Shown piece by piece: positions 42,286 through 51,839 of a stretch of 64,000 bases of DNA. The notes under the pieces are model-generated. The model did no database searches. It saw only the letters and a list, made by a program, of their open reading frames with translations, and was not told the origin of the DNA. The DNA comes from Lachnospiraceae bacterium (lineage in GTDB: Bacteria > Bacillota > Clostridia > Lachnospirales > Lachnospiraceae): positions 62,001 through 126,000 of the forward strand of contig JAFQOW010000009.1 of assembly GCA_017412055.1 (NCBI GenBank), in the 5' to 3' direction. Both the position numbers and the translations under genes were made by a program. Each line of letters begins with the position of its first letter. Within the stretch, counting starts at the first letter, position 1.

Positions 42286-43209
42286 ATGGGTTTATTAGAT
42301 TTAAGTATCAGTTTTCCTAACTTAGGAATAGACATATATAATTTACCTAACAAATTTTCTATATTTGGCCTAGAGATTGCTTTCTATGGCTTGATTATCG
42401 GTTTTGGTATGCTTGCTGGTATGATGATTGGATTTAGAGAGGCTAAGCTTACAGGACAGAATGTAGAAGATTATATTGATTTGGCTTTGTATGGTATAGT
42501 GTTTGCTATTATTGGAGCGAGATTATACTATGTAATATTTGAATGGGAATATTACAAGGGTGATTTCTTTAAGATTATTAATCTTAGAGAAGGTGGATTA
42601 GCTATATATGGTGGCGTTATAGCTGCAGTGATTACATGCTTCATCCTTGCAAGAGTTAAAAAGCTAAGCTTTCTTCAGATGGCTGATACAGGCTGTATTG
42701 GATTGATTTTAGGTCAGATAATAGGAAGATGGGGCAATTTCTTTAACAGAGAGGCCTTCGGTGGGGATTCTAATGGTTTATTTGCTATGAAAATCAATAC
42801 ATGGGATTCTACTGTGGATAGAATAGCTGTACCTGAAGCGGTAAGCTATTTTGATGAGGCAGGACAATTTATCCAGGTTCAACCGACCTTCCTTTATGAA
42901 TCATTCCTTAATTTGTGTGTTCTTTTACTTATTTTGGCATTTAGAAAGAAGAAGAGATATCACGGAGAAGTGTTCCTTTGGTATATGGCTGGATATGGTG
43001 TGGTAAGAGTGATTATTGAAGGCTTTAGAACAGACCAGCTTATTATTGGAAATACTGGTATACCTGCATCACAGCTTTTGGCTGGTGTATTGGCAGTAGG
43101 TTGCGGTTCTCTTCTTATATATAATGGTATTAAGCATAAAGGCGGCAAGTCTGTATGGAAAGTGGAGAAAGAGGACGATTATACAGAGTTTGTTGACGAA
43201 ACAAAATGA
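42286..43209 (+). CDS. lgt: Prolipoprotein diacylglyceryl transferase
   Basis: 307 residues with about seven membrane helices. Signatures: ARLYYVIFEWEYY, REGGLAIYGGVIAA (catalytic region), GRWGNFFNREAFGG (the invariant Arg-Gly-Asn stretch) and QPTFLYESFLN. It attaches diacylglycerol from phosphatidylglycerol to the lipobox Cys of prelipoproteins, such as the PrsA-like protein at 60000. AAGGAG upstream; 50 bp after ychF, so probably cotranscribed. Confidence 0.95.
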   Translation: MGLLDLSISFPNLGIDIYNLPNKFSIFGLEIAFYGLIIGFGMLAGMMIGFREAKLTGQNVEDYIDLALYGIVFAIIGARLYYVIFEWEYYKGDFFKIINLREGGLAIYGGVIAAVITCFILARVKKLSFLQMADTGCIGLILGQIIGRWGNFFNREAFGGDSNGLFAMKINTWDSTVDRIAVPEAVSYFDEAGQFIQVQPTFLYESFLNLCVLLLILAFRKKKRYHGEVFLWYMAGYGVVRVIIEGFRTDQLIIGNTGIPASQLLAGVLAVGCGSLLIYNGIKHKGGKSVWKVEKEDDYTEFVDETK

Positions 43210-43213
43210 TAAA

Positions 43214-43255
43214 AGATATCCTTTGGTACTAAAGTACTAGAGGATATTTTTTTGT
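43214..43255 (+). terminator. Terminator of the ychF-lgt unit
   Basis: ATATCCT..GGTAC pairs with GTAC..AGGATAT, with T-run. Confidence 0.8.
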
Positions 43256-43320
43256 CGTTGAGATTATTGTTTTGACAACTGAGAAAATTAAAAAACACAA
43301 TATATAGTGCGGACTTAAAA

Positions 43321-43367
43321 GTGAGATACAAGATATTCTGAAAAGATGTCATGTATCTCATTTTTTA
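43321..43367 (+). terminator. Second terminator-like hairpin without an attached gene
   Basis: GTGAGATACA pairs with TGTATCTCAT, then a run of six T. It lies between the lgt terminator and the mraZ promoter. Either a back-up terminator or the end of a short RNA starting near 43270-43300. The rest of the 43210-43580 gap holds only the mraZ promoter and boxes. Confidence 0.65.
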
Positions 43368-43434
43368 TGTAGAAAAACTTGGAAAAACCCAGCAATTTCA
43401 AAGAAAACTTAATTTAAATATTTTTAAAAAGTAC

Positions 43435-43519
43435 TTGATTTTCTCTAATAATTAGTATAAAATCGTCGTAAGAAGTGGTGAAAAGTGGTGAATCGTGGTA
43501 TCCAGTGGTGCAAAGTGGT
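43435..43519 (+). promoter_or_regulatory. mraZ promoter and five MraZ boxes at 10-bp period
   Basis: TTGATT then TATAAA about 15-16 bp later, followed by GTGGT at 43475, 43485, 43495, 43505 and 43515, exactly ten bases apart. MraZ is known to bind short GTGG-type direct repeats upstream of its own operon. With five sites in helical phase, a multimeric ring could bind one face of the DNA. Confidence 0.85.
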
Positions 43520-43580
43520 AGATTTCACGATTTGCTACTCTATTACTCTTTATTTTGGGAAAGGAAAGCAGGTGTTACTT

Positions 43581-44012
43581 ATGTTCATGAGCGAATATAG
43601 TCATTCCATAGATGCTAAGGGTAGAGTGATTGTACCTGCTAAGTTTAGAGAAGAGCTTGGTGAAACATTTGTAGTAACACAGGGTTTGGACGGTTGTTTA
43701 TTTGTATTTCCTAATGAAGAGTGGAAAAACTTCGAAGAGAAGCTTAAGACGCTTCCTATGGCGAATAAAGATGCCAGAAAGTTTGTTAGATTCTTTCTTG
43801 CTGGTGCAGCATTAGCAGAGGTGGACAAGCAGGGTAGAATATTACTTCCAGCGGTTCTTAGACAGTTTGCAGGACTTGAGAAGGATGTAGTTCTTGTAGG
43901 TGTTGGTAGTAGAGTGGAAATTTGGGACAAGAAGCGTTGGGAAGAGTGTACATCATTTGATGATATGGATGAGATTGCGGAGCATATGGCAGACCTTGGG
44001 CTTAACATCTAG
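43581..44012 (+). CDS. mraZ: MraZ transcriptional regulator of the dcw cluster
   Basis: 143 residues from the ATG at 43581 ([15 protein letters not shown]), the conserved family start; GCAGGTG lies upstream. Two tandem AbrB/MraZ domains carry the pair [16 protein letters not shown] and [16 protein letters not shown]. It forms a ring that binds the repeat array just upstream and controls division and wall genes. First gene of the dcw cluster. Confidence 0.96.
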   Translation: MFMSEYSHSIDAKGRVIVPAKFREELGETFVVTQGLDGCLFVFPNEEWKNFEEKLKTLPMANKDARKFVRFFLAGAALAEVDKQGRILLPAVLRQFAGLEKDVVLVGVGSRVEIWDKKRWEECTSFDDMDEIAEHMADLGLNI

Positions 44013-44036
44013 AATTCCAGTGTCAAAAGTTCATAA

Positions 44037-44175
44037 ACCACATGTGCTTGCACATATGTGGTTTAATGACTTGTTGACACGCCACACTATGAGCATAAAA
44101 GTGGGGCGTTAGCACCGCGATATGCGAATAGTGTGTAGGATTGCGAGAGTGCAAAGCACGTAGCAATCCGTGGAA
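44037..44175. repeat. Three consecutive hairpins between mraZ and rsmH
   Basis: AAACCACATGTGC with GCACATATGTGGTTT (44037-44066), CGCC..CAC with GTG..GGCG (about 44081-44110), and GGATTGC with GCAATCC (about 44138-44171). No T-run follows, so they are unlikely to be simple terminators. They may process or attenuate the mraZ-rsmH transcript. Confidence 0.6.
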
Positions 44176-44208
44176 TTAAGAATATGTATTTAGGAGATGG
44201 ATTTCAAA

Positions 44209-45156
44209 ATGGAATTTAAGCATAAGTCAGTTTTGTTGGAAGAGACAATTGAAAGCCTTGCTATTAAGCCGGATGGCATATATGTTGATGGAACCCTTGG
44301 CGGGGCAGGACATGGTTATGAGGTATGTAAGAGACTTAGTAGCAAGGGGAGATTTATCGGAATAGATCAGGATACAGACGCCATTAAAGCAGCTACGGAT
44401 AAACTCAGCGTATTCAAGGATAAGGTGCAAATCGACATCGTAAAAAGTAATTATCATGAGATTTCTGACGTACTAATCAGCCTTGGTGTGGAGAAAGTCG
44501 ACGGTATTTTACTTGATATAGGAGTTTCCTCATATCAGTTAGACAATGCGGAGCGAGGGTTTACATATAAGGTCGATGCACCCCTTGATATGCGAATGGA
44601 CAAGTCTAATCCTATGACAGCTAAGGATATTGTCAATGGTTATAGTGAAATGGAGCTTTTCAGAGTTATCAGAGACTATGGAGAGGACAAGTTTGCTAAG
44701 AATATTGCAAAGCATATCGTAAAAGCTAGAGAGAAGAAGGAAATAGAGACTACAGGAGAGCTTATTGAAGCTATTAGAGCTGCGATACCTGCTAAGATAC
44801 AGGCTGCAGGTGGACATCCTGCTAAAAAGACATTTCAGGCTATTAGAATTGAGTTAAACAAAGAGCTTGAAGTTTTAGAGGACTCTATTGATAGAATGAT
44901 TGATTTGTTAAATGACGGTGGAAGACTTTCCATTATAACATTTCATTCATTGGAAGACAGAATCGTAAAAAATAAATTTAGAGATAATGAAAATCCATGT
45001 ACATGTCCGAAGAATTTTCCGGTATGTGTGTGTGGTAAGAAATCGAAAGGAAAGAATGTGACTAGAAAACCTATCGTTCCCAGCGAAGAAGAGATAGGTG
45101 CTAATAAGCGTTCGAAAAGTTCTAAATTGAGAAGCTTTGAGAGAAGATATCAGTAA
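44209..45156 (+). CDS. rsmH: 16S rRNA m4C1402 methyltransferase
   Basis: 315 residues. The ATG at 44209 gives [10 protein letters not shown], the common family start; an in-frame ATG at 44197 nearly touches the AGGAG site and is less likely. SAM motif [50 protein letters not shown] and [14 protein letters not shown] are all present. It N4-methylates C1402 of 16S rRNA together with RsmI. Second gene of the dcw cluster; a 15-bp tandem repeat AAGATATTAATTAAG follows at 45158-45187. Confidence 0.96.
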   Translation: MEFKHKSVLLEETIESLAIKPDGIYVDGTLGGAGHGYEVCKRLSSKGRFIGIDQDTDAIKAATDKLSVFKDKVQIDIVKSNYHEISDVLISLGVEKVDGILLDIGVSSYQLDNAERGFTYKVDAPLDMRMDKSNPMTAKDIVNGYSEMELFRVIRDYGEDKFAKNIAKHIVKAREKKEIETTGELIEAIRAAIPAKIQAAGGHPAKKTFQAIRIELNKELEVLEDSIDRMIDLLNDGGRLSIITFHSLEDRIVKNKFRDNENPCTCPKNFPVCVCGKKSKGKNVTRKPIVPSEEEIGANKRSKSSKLRSFERRYQ

Positions 45157-45281
45157 AAAGATATTAATTAAGAAGATATTAATTAAGAAGCATTTCAAGG
45201 AGGAGTTTATAGAACAGTTTTAGGAAATGGATTTTCTAAAACAGGGGTTATTAGTAAGTTGGTTCATGGAAGGGCAAATTA

Positions 45282-45767
45282 ATGGTAAAGAATGAGAGGA
45301 AGAGACAACTTTATTATACAGAAGGTAACACAGTACGCAAGGTAGCAGCGCCTTTAGAGCGTCCGAAACGTCCGGAGAGTACACCTAATAGTAGAGAAGC
45401 GTCTCGCAGAGAAAATAGAAGAAGCTATCGCAAAGCAGATAATCTTGAGATGAGTCTGCCTTATGTGGCATTCCTTATGGTTATGGTTGTCATGATAGTT
45501 GTATCATGTGTTAAGTATCTTGATATGAATGCTCAGAGTAGTGATAATAATGCAAAGATTGCTACGCTTCAGGCTAAGCTTGACACACTCGTGACAAAGA
45601 ATGATGCTATGGAATATGAGATTGACGGCTTTATAGATGTGGATTATATTATTAATACTGCTATAAATGAGCTTGGAATGGTTGTGGCTGGTAAGGATCA
45701 GGTGACATTCTATGACAACACACCAAGCGAATATATGAATCAGTTAAATGATATTCCAGAGGATTAA
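45282..45767 (+). CDS. ftsL: Cell division protein FtsL
   Basis: 161 residues. A long basic cytosolic N-terminus (about 1-57, rich in Arg and Glu), one membrane helix (about 58-80, LPYVAFLMVMVVMIVVSCV), then a leucine-zipper-like coiled coil (KIATLQAKLDTLVTKNDAMEYEID). Size and topology, plus position between rsmH and ftsI, identify it despite low sequence conservation. It would complex with DivIB and a DivIC at the septum. The ribosome site is weak (GGAAGGG twelve bases before). Confidence 0.85.
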   Translation: MVKNERKRQLYYTEGNTVRKVAAPLERPKRPESTPNSREASRRENRRSYRKADNLEMSLPYVAFLMVMVVMIVVSCVKYLDMNAQSSDNNAKIATLQAKLDTLVTKNDAMEYEIDGFIDVDYIINTAINELGMVVAGKDQVTFYDNTPSEYMNQLNDIPED

Positions 45768-45778
45768 AGAGGTTGATT

Positions 45779-47836
45779 ATGGATAAAACTAGAGGAAAAA
45801 AAGGACCAGTAAAATTCACAAGAGGAATGACGAATAGATTGGTATTCGTCTTTTCTCTTGTTGTAATTGGACTGGTTGTTTTGTGTGGAAGACTTATATA
45901 TTTACATAAGGAATATGGAGACCAGTACAATATAAAAGTACTTGAGCAGCAGAATTATTCCAATAAGGTTATCCCATATAAGCGAGGAGACATTGTAGAT
46001 AGAAATGGTGTAGTACTTGCTACAAGCATAAAGGTATATAATCTTATTTTAGACCCTAAGATTATGTTATCTGACGAGGGAAAGTATCTTGAGCCTACTT
46101 TGACAGCGCTTAATGCCTGTTTTGGTTATGATATAAATGAGCTTCGTCAGCTTGTAAATGAAAATAGCAAGAGAAGCTATTATGTGTATGCTAAAAAGCT
46201 TACATATGAGCAGATGGAAGTCTTTTTAGATATGCAAAAGGACACTGATAATTATCCTAATATACAGGGTGTGTGGTTTGAATCGGAATACGAGAGAAAA
46301 TATCCATTTTCTTCTTTGGCATGTAATGTTCTTGGATTTACTTCTTCAGGAAATGTAGGAGTTTGGGGAATTGAAGAATATTATAGTAGCTATCTTAATG
46401 GAGTCGATGGTAGAGAATATGGTTATGTAAATAACAATAACGTTATGGAGGCTGTAAAAAAGCCTGCTGAAAATGGCAATAATATCGTCTCTACCATTGA
46501 TTTCAATGTACAGACTATCGTAGAAAAATGGATTAAGTATTATACAGATTACTATAAGCCAGAGAACCTTGGCGTAGTAATCATGGACCCTAGAAATGGC
46601 GAGATTATCGCTATGGCAGGCATGAATTCATATGATTTGAATAATCCTAGAGATTTATCTTCTTATTATACTGCAGAGCAGATTGCAGCTATGACAGATG
46701 ATGATAAGCTTGATGCTTTGAATAAAATTTGGAGAAATTATTGTATTTCTGATACTTTTGAGCCAGGTTCTACAGCTAAGCCATTTACCATAGCTTCAGC
46801 TTTAGAAGAGGGAAAGATTGGAAGTAGTATTGAGTTTAATTGTGATGGTGCTGAGCATGTAGGAGGCTGGAATATTAAGTGTCATAAAAAGAGTGGACAT
46901 GGTCTTATATCTATTCAGCAGGCCCTTGCATTTTCTTGTAATGATGCTATGATGCAGACGGCAGTGGCAGAGGGTAAGGACGTATTTGTAGATTATCAGA
47001 GTAGATTTGGATTTGGTACTAAGACAAGAGTTGATTTACCAGGTGAAGAAAGCTGTGCTAACCTTATTAAAGATGAGAAAATGGGCGATGCGGATTTAGC
47101 GACTAACTCATTTGGTCAGAACTTCAATACAACTATGATTCAGCTTGCCGCTGGCTTTAGCTCAGTAATCAATGGAGGATATTATTATCAGCCACATGTG
47201 GTAAAGCAGATTGTAAATGAGAACGGTGGCGTAGTTGAAACCTTTGATAAGAATCTTGTAAAGCAGGTTGTGACTGGCGAGACATGCGATATCGTCAAGG
47301 AAGGTCTTAAGATGTGTGTAGAGTCTGGTACAGGTACAAAGGCTGCCATAGATGGTTACACCATCGCTGGTAAGACAGGTACAGCGGAAAAGCTTCCTAG
47401 AGGAACAGAGGAATATTTATTATCATTTATAGGCTTTGCTCCATATGATAATCCGGAAGTGGTATGTTACGTAGTCCTTGATAATCCTGTGGTTGAAGGA
47501 AAGCAGATGACTAGTCATGTCCTTGAAGTGTGGACAGCTATTATGAATGAGGTATTGCCTTATCTTGATATTTTTAAAGAGGTTCAGGAGATTAGTCCAG
47601 ATGCTGAGCCAGGGGATGTGGATGGTTCATTATTTGAAGATGAATATAATGATGCTTTAAATGCGGGTAATGGAAGTACACCGCAGGATGAACCAGACAG
47701 ACAGCCACCTGCTCCAGAACCGGAACCAGAGCCAGAGGAAAATCCTGATGGAGATAATTCAGGTGGAGATTCAGGTGGAAATAATACCGAAGAAAATAAT
47801 TCTGAAGGAAATAATACAGAGGGGAATAATCAATAA
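45779..47836 (+). CDS. ftsI: Class B penicillin-binding protein (FtsI/PBP2B)
   Basis: 685 residues from the ATG at 45779. One N-terminal membrane helix (about 18-42), a dimerisation domain (VIPYKRGDIVDRNGVVLA) and a transpeptidase domain with SxxK in EPGSTAKPFT (about 330), SxN in FSCNDAM (about 386) and KTG in AGKTGTAEKLPRG (about 530). It cross-links septal peptidoglycan. The last 65 residues are a Pro/Glu then Asn/Gly/Glu-rich tail (PEPEPEPEENPDGDN), unusual for FtsI. No PASTA domains. Starts 11 bp after ftsL. Confidence 0.94.
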   Translation: MDKTRGKKGPVKFTRGMTNRLVFVFSLVVIGLVVLCGRLIYLHKEYGDQYNIKVLEQQNYSNKVIPYKRGDIVDRNGVVLATSIKVYNLILDPKIMLSDEGKYLEPTLTALNACFGYDINELRQLVNENSKRSYYVYAKKLTYEQMEVFLDMQKDTDNYPNIQGVWFESEYERKYPFSSLACNVLGFTSSGNVGVWGIEEYYSSYLNGVDGREYGYVNNNNVMEAVKKPAENGNNIVSTIDFNVQTIVEKWIKYYTDYYKPENLGVVIMDPRNGEIIAMAGMNSYDLNNPRDLSSYYTAEQIAAMTDDDKLDALNKIWRNYCISDTFEPGSTAKPFTIASALEEGKIGSSIEFNCDGAEHVGGWNIKCHKKSGHGLISIQQALAFSCNDAMMQTAVAEGKDVFVDYQSRFGFGTKTRVDLPGEESCANLIKDEKMGDADLATNSFGQNFNTTMIQLAAGFSSVINGGYYYQPHVVKQIVNENGGVVETFDKNLVKQVVTGETCDIVKEGLKMCVESGTGTKAAIDGYTIAGKTGTAEKLPRGTEEYLLSFIGFAPYDNPEVVCYVVLDNPVVEGKQMTSHVLEVWTAIMNEVLPYLDIFKEVQEISPDAEPGDVDGSLFEDEYNDALNAGNGSTPQDEPDRQPPAPEPEPEPEENPDGDNSGGDSGGNNTEENNSEGNNTEGNNQ

Positions 47837-47938
47837 GAAGTTTTGACAGAATAATTGTATATAGGCATTAGTTTATGAGGAATAACCCTGAAAAAGAATT
47901 AATATATTTATAGTGGAATCTTTTTTGGGGTTATTTTT

Positions 47939-49690
47939 ATGGAAATATTTAAGATTTATAATAAGAAAGCACATATGGCTATATTTTTTTGCTATATGTT
48001 AGGATTTCTGGTTGTATGTGGAAGATTGATATTTCTTATGATATATCAATGCGACTATTATGGAACAGAAGCTATAAAGGTTCAGGAAAGAGAGCGAACT
48101 ATCAAGGCTGCAAGAGGTCTTATTACTGATAGAAATGGCGTGGTTTTAGGGGATAATAAAACAGTGTGTACTATATCGGTGGTTCACAATCAGATAAAAG
48201 AACCAGAGAAGGTTATAGATGTATTACATAAGGAGCTTGATATTCCAAAGGATGAAATTCTTAAAAAGGTCCAAAAGGTTAGTCTTAGAGAAAAGATTAA
48301 AAGTAATGTGGATAAGGAGATAGGGGATAGAATAAGGGCTTATGATTTAGACGGTATCAAGGTAGACGAGGACTATAAAAGATATTATCCATATGGAACC
48401 TTGGCATCTAAGGTATTAGGATTTACCGGTGCTGATAATCAGGGAATTATAGGATTAGAGGTTGAATATGAAAATTATCTAAAGGGTGATTCTGGAAAGA
48501 TTCTTACTGTCACAGATGCCAGAGGTATTGAGCTTGAGGGAGTAGCAGAAAATAGAATTGAACCGGTGGCAGGGGATAATTTGGTGACTACTATTGATGT
48601 AAACATTCAAAAGTATGCATCTCAGGCAGCCAGTAAGGTATTGGAGACAAAGCAGGCCAATTATGTGTCTATTATTGTTATGAATCCAAATAATGGTGAG
48701 ATATATGCTATGGTAAATGAGCCGGAATTTGATTTGAATAATCCATTTCAGCTTATTACTATAGAAGAAAATGATAATAAATCAGAGGAAACAAGTGCCA
48801 ATAAACCTGCAAACAAGCAGGATTTACTTAATAAAATGTGGCGAAATAACTGCATAAATGATACGTATGAGCCAGGGTCTACTTTTAAGACAGTAACTGC
48901 CACAGCGGCTTTAGAGGAAAAACTGGTCAATATAAATACACCATTTTACTGCCCAGGCTACTGTATTGTAGATGATAGAAGAATTAGATGTCATAAGGTT
49001 AATGGTCATGGAAGTCAGGACTTTCTCCATGCGACGATGAACTCGTGCAACCCCGCGTTCGTTTCCGTAGGCTTGTCCGTGGGAAAGGTAAATTATTATA
49101 AATATATGGAAAAGCTTGGACTTCTTGAAAAAACTGGTGTGGATGTACCAGGAGAAGCAGGGACTATTATTCATAAAATAGATAATGTGGGCAATGTGGA
49201 GTTAGCTACTATGTCCTTTGGTCAGTCCTTTCAGATAACGCCATTGCAGCTTTTGAGAGCTGCCAGTGCTATTATTAATGGCGGAAGGCTTGTAACACCT
49301 CATTTTGGTTTAAGTATAACTGATTTTGAAGGTGTGGAGAAGGAAAAGCTACTATATGATATTGAAGAAAATGTTATCTCTAAGGAAACCTCAGATATTA
49401 TGCGTTTTATTATGGGGAAGGTAGTTAGCGAAGGTGGAGGTAATAAGGCTATTGTGGAAGGCTATGAAGTGGGAGGAAAAACGGCCACATCAGAGAAGCT
49501 TCCCAGAGGTAATGGAAAGTATATTTCATCCTTTATAGGCTTTGCGCCTGTTGAAAATCCACAGGTTATAGCTATTTGCATTATAGATGAGCCTACGGGG
49601 ATATATTATGGTGGAACAGTGGCAGCTCCAGTGATTCGAGAGTTGTACGAAAATATATTACCTTATCTTAATATTAAAACCATTGAATAA
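47939..49690 (+). CDS. Second class B penicillin-binding protein (SpoVD-like)
   Basis: 583 residues. N-terminal helix (about 13-33), dimerisation domain (KAARGLITDRNGVVLG) and transpeptidase domain with SxxK in EPGSTFKTVTA (about 314) and SxN in MNSCNPAFV (about 368). The KTG motif reads GGKTATSEKLPRG (about 513), so Gly is replaced by Ala. The position next to ftsI matches the pbpB-spoVD pair of B. subtilis, but no PASTA domain is present. A short GC-rich patch (about 49021-49090) surrounds the SxN codons. It probably works in septal or spore-cortex synthesis with the SEDS protein encoded next. Confidence 0.88.
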   Translation: MEIFKIYNKKAHMAIFFCYMLGFLVVCGRLIFLMIYQCDYYGTEAIKVQERERTIKAARGLITDRNGVVLGDNKTVCTISVVHNQIKEPEKVIDVLHKELDIPKDEILKKVQKVSLREKIKSNVDKEIGDRIRAYDLDGIKVDEDYKRYYPYGTLASKVLGFTGADNQGIIGLEVEYENYLKGDSGKILTVTDARGIELEGVAENRIEPVAGDNLVTTIDVNIQKYASQAASKVLETKQANYVSIIVMNPNNGEIYAMVNEPEFDLNNPFQLITIEENDNKSEETSANKPANKQDLLNKMWRNNCINDTYEPGSTFKTVTATAALEEKLVNINTPFYCPGYCIVDDRRIRCHKVNGHGSQDFLHATMNSCNPAFVSVGLSVGKVNYYKYMEKLGLLEKTGVDVPGEAGTIIHKIDNVGNVELATMSFGQSFQITPLQLLRAASAIINGGRLVTPHFGLSITDFEGVEKEKLLYDIEENVISKETSDIMRFIMGKVVSEGGGNKAIVEGYEVGGKTATSEKLPRGNGKYISSFIGFAPVENPQVIAICIIDEPTGIYYGGTVAAPVIRELYENILPYLNIKTIE

Positions 49691-49734
49691 TTTGTAGAAA
49701 GATATTATACTAGTATAGAATTTGGAGGAATATC

Positions 49735-50925
49735 ATGGAAAGAGAACGAGTAGAACGAAGAGAACGTCCGGAGCGTATGGAACGTCCAGAGCAAAGAGGA
49801 CGCAGAAAAAGAAATAAAACTACTAGAGGTGGGATGGATTACAGTCTTTTGGTTGTAGTTATCTTTTTGTTGGGATTTGGTCTTGTGATGCTTTATAGTA
49901 GTAGCTATTATAGTGCAAGTCTAAAATTTAATGATCCTACTTGGTATCTTAAAAAGCAGATATTCGCTACGGCTCTTGGTATTATCGCTATGATATTCGT
50001 GACATTTATAGATTATAATGTGTATAAGAAGCTCACCTGGATAATATACGGTGGCTCTGTGTTATCGATTTTCATGGTTTTAACCCCATTGGGTATAGAG
50101 GCTAACGGTGCAAGGAGATGGGTAGACCTTAAGGTGGTTTCTATTCAGCCAGCTGAGATTGCAAAAATCGGTGTAATTATAACTATGGCAGCTATTTTAT
50201 CTTACAATGTAAGAAAGATAAAGGGACTTATGGGTATTATCTGTGTATACATGGTGACACTCATTCCTACAGCCATTATTTTCTTTGTAACTGACAACTT
50301 TAGCTCTGCCATTATAGTTGCAGCTATTGGAGCTATTATGCTTATTGTAGCCTGTAAGAATAATAAGGGATTTATCGCACTTATTATCACATTACTTGGC
50401 CTGGCAGTAGTGGCACTGTTGGCATTCGGCGGATTTAGAGCTACAAGAATTATGGTATGGCTAAATCCTGAGCAGTATTCCAGCGAAGGTGGTTTCCAGG
50501 TGCTTCAGGGCTTGTATGCTATTGGCTCTGGCGGCTTGTTTGGCAAGGGATTAGGACAGAGTGTACAGAAGCTTGGATTTGTTCCAGAAGCTCAAAATGA
50601 TATGATATTTACTATCGTATGTGAGGAGCTTGGCTTGTTTGGTGGAATAGCAGTATTGCTTTTATTTGCATTCCTCATATGGAGATTTATGGTAGTTGCT
50701 AACAATGCCCCAGATTTATTTGGTTCATTGATAGTTGTGGGAGTAATGGCCCACATAGCAGTTCAGGTTATTCTGAATGTGGCAGTTGTTACAAATACAG
50801 TGCCAAATACAGGTGTAACACTTCCGTTTATAAGCTACGGTGGAACATCAGTGGTGTTCCTGCTTATGGAGATGGGATTAGTTTTATCAGTTGCTAGACG
50901 TTCGGTAAGAGGACGGGAGGTATAA
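49735..50925 (+). CDS. ftsW: SEDS peptidoglycan polymerase FtsW/SpoVE
   Basis: 396 residues. A very basic N-terminal tail of about 30 residues (ERVERRERPERMERPEQRGRR) precedes ten membrane helices. SEDS signatures include YSSSYYSASLKFNDPTWYLKKQ, GANGARRWVDLKVVSIQPAEIAKI in part, GLGQSVQKLGFVPEAQNDMIF (catalytic Asp) and PNTGVTLPFISYGGTS. It polymerises glycan chains from lipid II with a partner PBP. GGAGG upstream. Whether it serves division or sporulation cannot be decided from sequence. Confidence 0.93.
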   Translation: MERERVERRERPERMERPEQRGRRKRNKTTRGGMDYSLLVVVIFLLGFGLVMLYSSSYYSASLKFNDPTWYLKKQIFATALGIIAMIFVTFIDYNVYKKLTWIIYGGSVLSIFMVLTPLGIEANGARRWVDLKVVSIQPAEIAKIGVIITMAAILSYNVRKIKGLMGIICVYMVTLIPTAIIFFVTDNFSSAIIVAAIGAIMLIVACKNNKGFIALIITLLGLAVVALLAFGGFRATRIMVWLNPEQYSSEGGFQVLQGLYAIGSGGLFGKGLGQSVQKLGFVPEAQNDMIFTIVCEELGLFGGIAVLLLFAFLIWRFMVVANNAPDLFGSLIVVGVMAHIAVQVILNVAVVTNTVPNTGVTLPFISYGGTSVVFLLMEMGLVLSVARRSVRGREV

Positions 50926-50931
50926 TGACAG

Positions 50932-51681
50932 ATGAAGAAGAAAGTGATAATATGTCTTATTCTTATGTCGATTATAGGTGGCTTTGTATTCTTTTGTGCA
51001 ACTAGAAGGATTAATCTTTCATTTGATGAAGGTGGCAGATTAGATGGTGATAGTGGGATAACGGTAGAATTTTCAGGCTCTGAAAAATATACAGATGAGG
51101 AACTTTCGGAGTATTTGTTTCCTACGAAAAAAAGCGCCAATCCATTTGTGTTTTGGTTTACCAGTCGCTTTAAGGACCATGTGGAGATTCCATTTATCGA
51201 GGAATATGATGTAGAGCTTGATGGACTATCACATTTTAATGTTACCTTCTATGAGAAAAGTCTTGTGGGCTATGTAGAATATATGGGCTCATACAAGTAT
51301 TTTGACAAGGATGGTATAGTTGTAGAAAGCTCAAGCAGACTTATAGAAGGAGTTCCTTTTGTCACAGGAATTGACGTGGAATATATAGTGCTACATTCTA
51401 AGCTGCCTGTGGAGGATGATAAGGTATTCGACTTGCTTCTTGATATAACACAGCTTCTCAATAAATATGAGATAGATGTGGAGAAGATTTTTATATCCAA
51501 GGATTTGGAGATAAGACTTTACCTTGAGAAGATAAGAGTTGAATTGGGCGATAAGAAAGACTTAAGTGAGAAAATTATGGATTTAAAGGATATATTGCCT
51601 AATTTATCAGACGTTAGTGGTGTATTGGATATGAAAATACTTGATGTAAACGGAAATGGATACACACTTAAAAAGGATTAA
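50932..51681 (+). CDS. divIB: Cell division protein DivIB/FtsQ
   Basis: 249 residues. Short cytosolic start, one membrane helix (about 4-21, VIICLILMSIIGGFVFFC), a POTRA-like segment (YTDEELSEYLFPT, NPFVFWFTSRF, FNVTFYEKSLVGYVEY) and a beta domain. Sequence is divergent, as is usual, but order after ftsW and before ftsZ and the topology support the name. It regulates septal wall synthesis with FtsL and DivIC. GGGAGG seven bases before the start region. Confidence 0.85.
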   Translation: MKKKVIICLILMSIIGGFVFFCATRRINLSFDEGGRLDGDSGITVEFSGSEKYTDEELSEYLFPTKKSANPFVFWFTSRFKDHVEIPFIEEYDVELDGLSHFNVTFYEKSLVGYVEYMGSYKYFDKDGIVVESSSRLIEGVPFVTGIDVEYIVLHSKLPVEDDKVFDLLLDITQLLNKYEIDVEKIFISKDLEIRLYLEKIRVELGDKKDLSEKIMDLKDILPNLSDVSGVLDMKILDVNGNGYTLKKD

Positions 51682-51839
51682 GTAAAAAATAGGACTAAAA
51701 AACTATGAAAAAAAATCAAAATGTGGTTGATATTTTTTCTATTTGAATATATTATATAATAAGGTGTGATTTGCTGAAGAGAAAAAACATCTTTTTGTAA
51801 ATGGTAACAATGAAATTGGACATGAAGGAGGATAAAACC

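Noticed and set aside
43601-44008. Long - strand frame opposite mraZ, and similar frames opposite pheS and topB
   Set aside because: They mirror the codon pattern of confirmed genes on the + strand and lack ribosome sites and family features.
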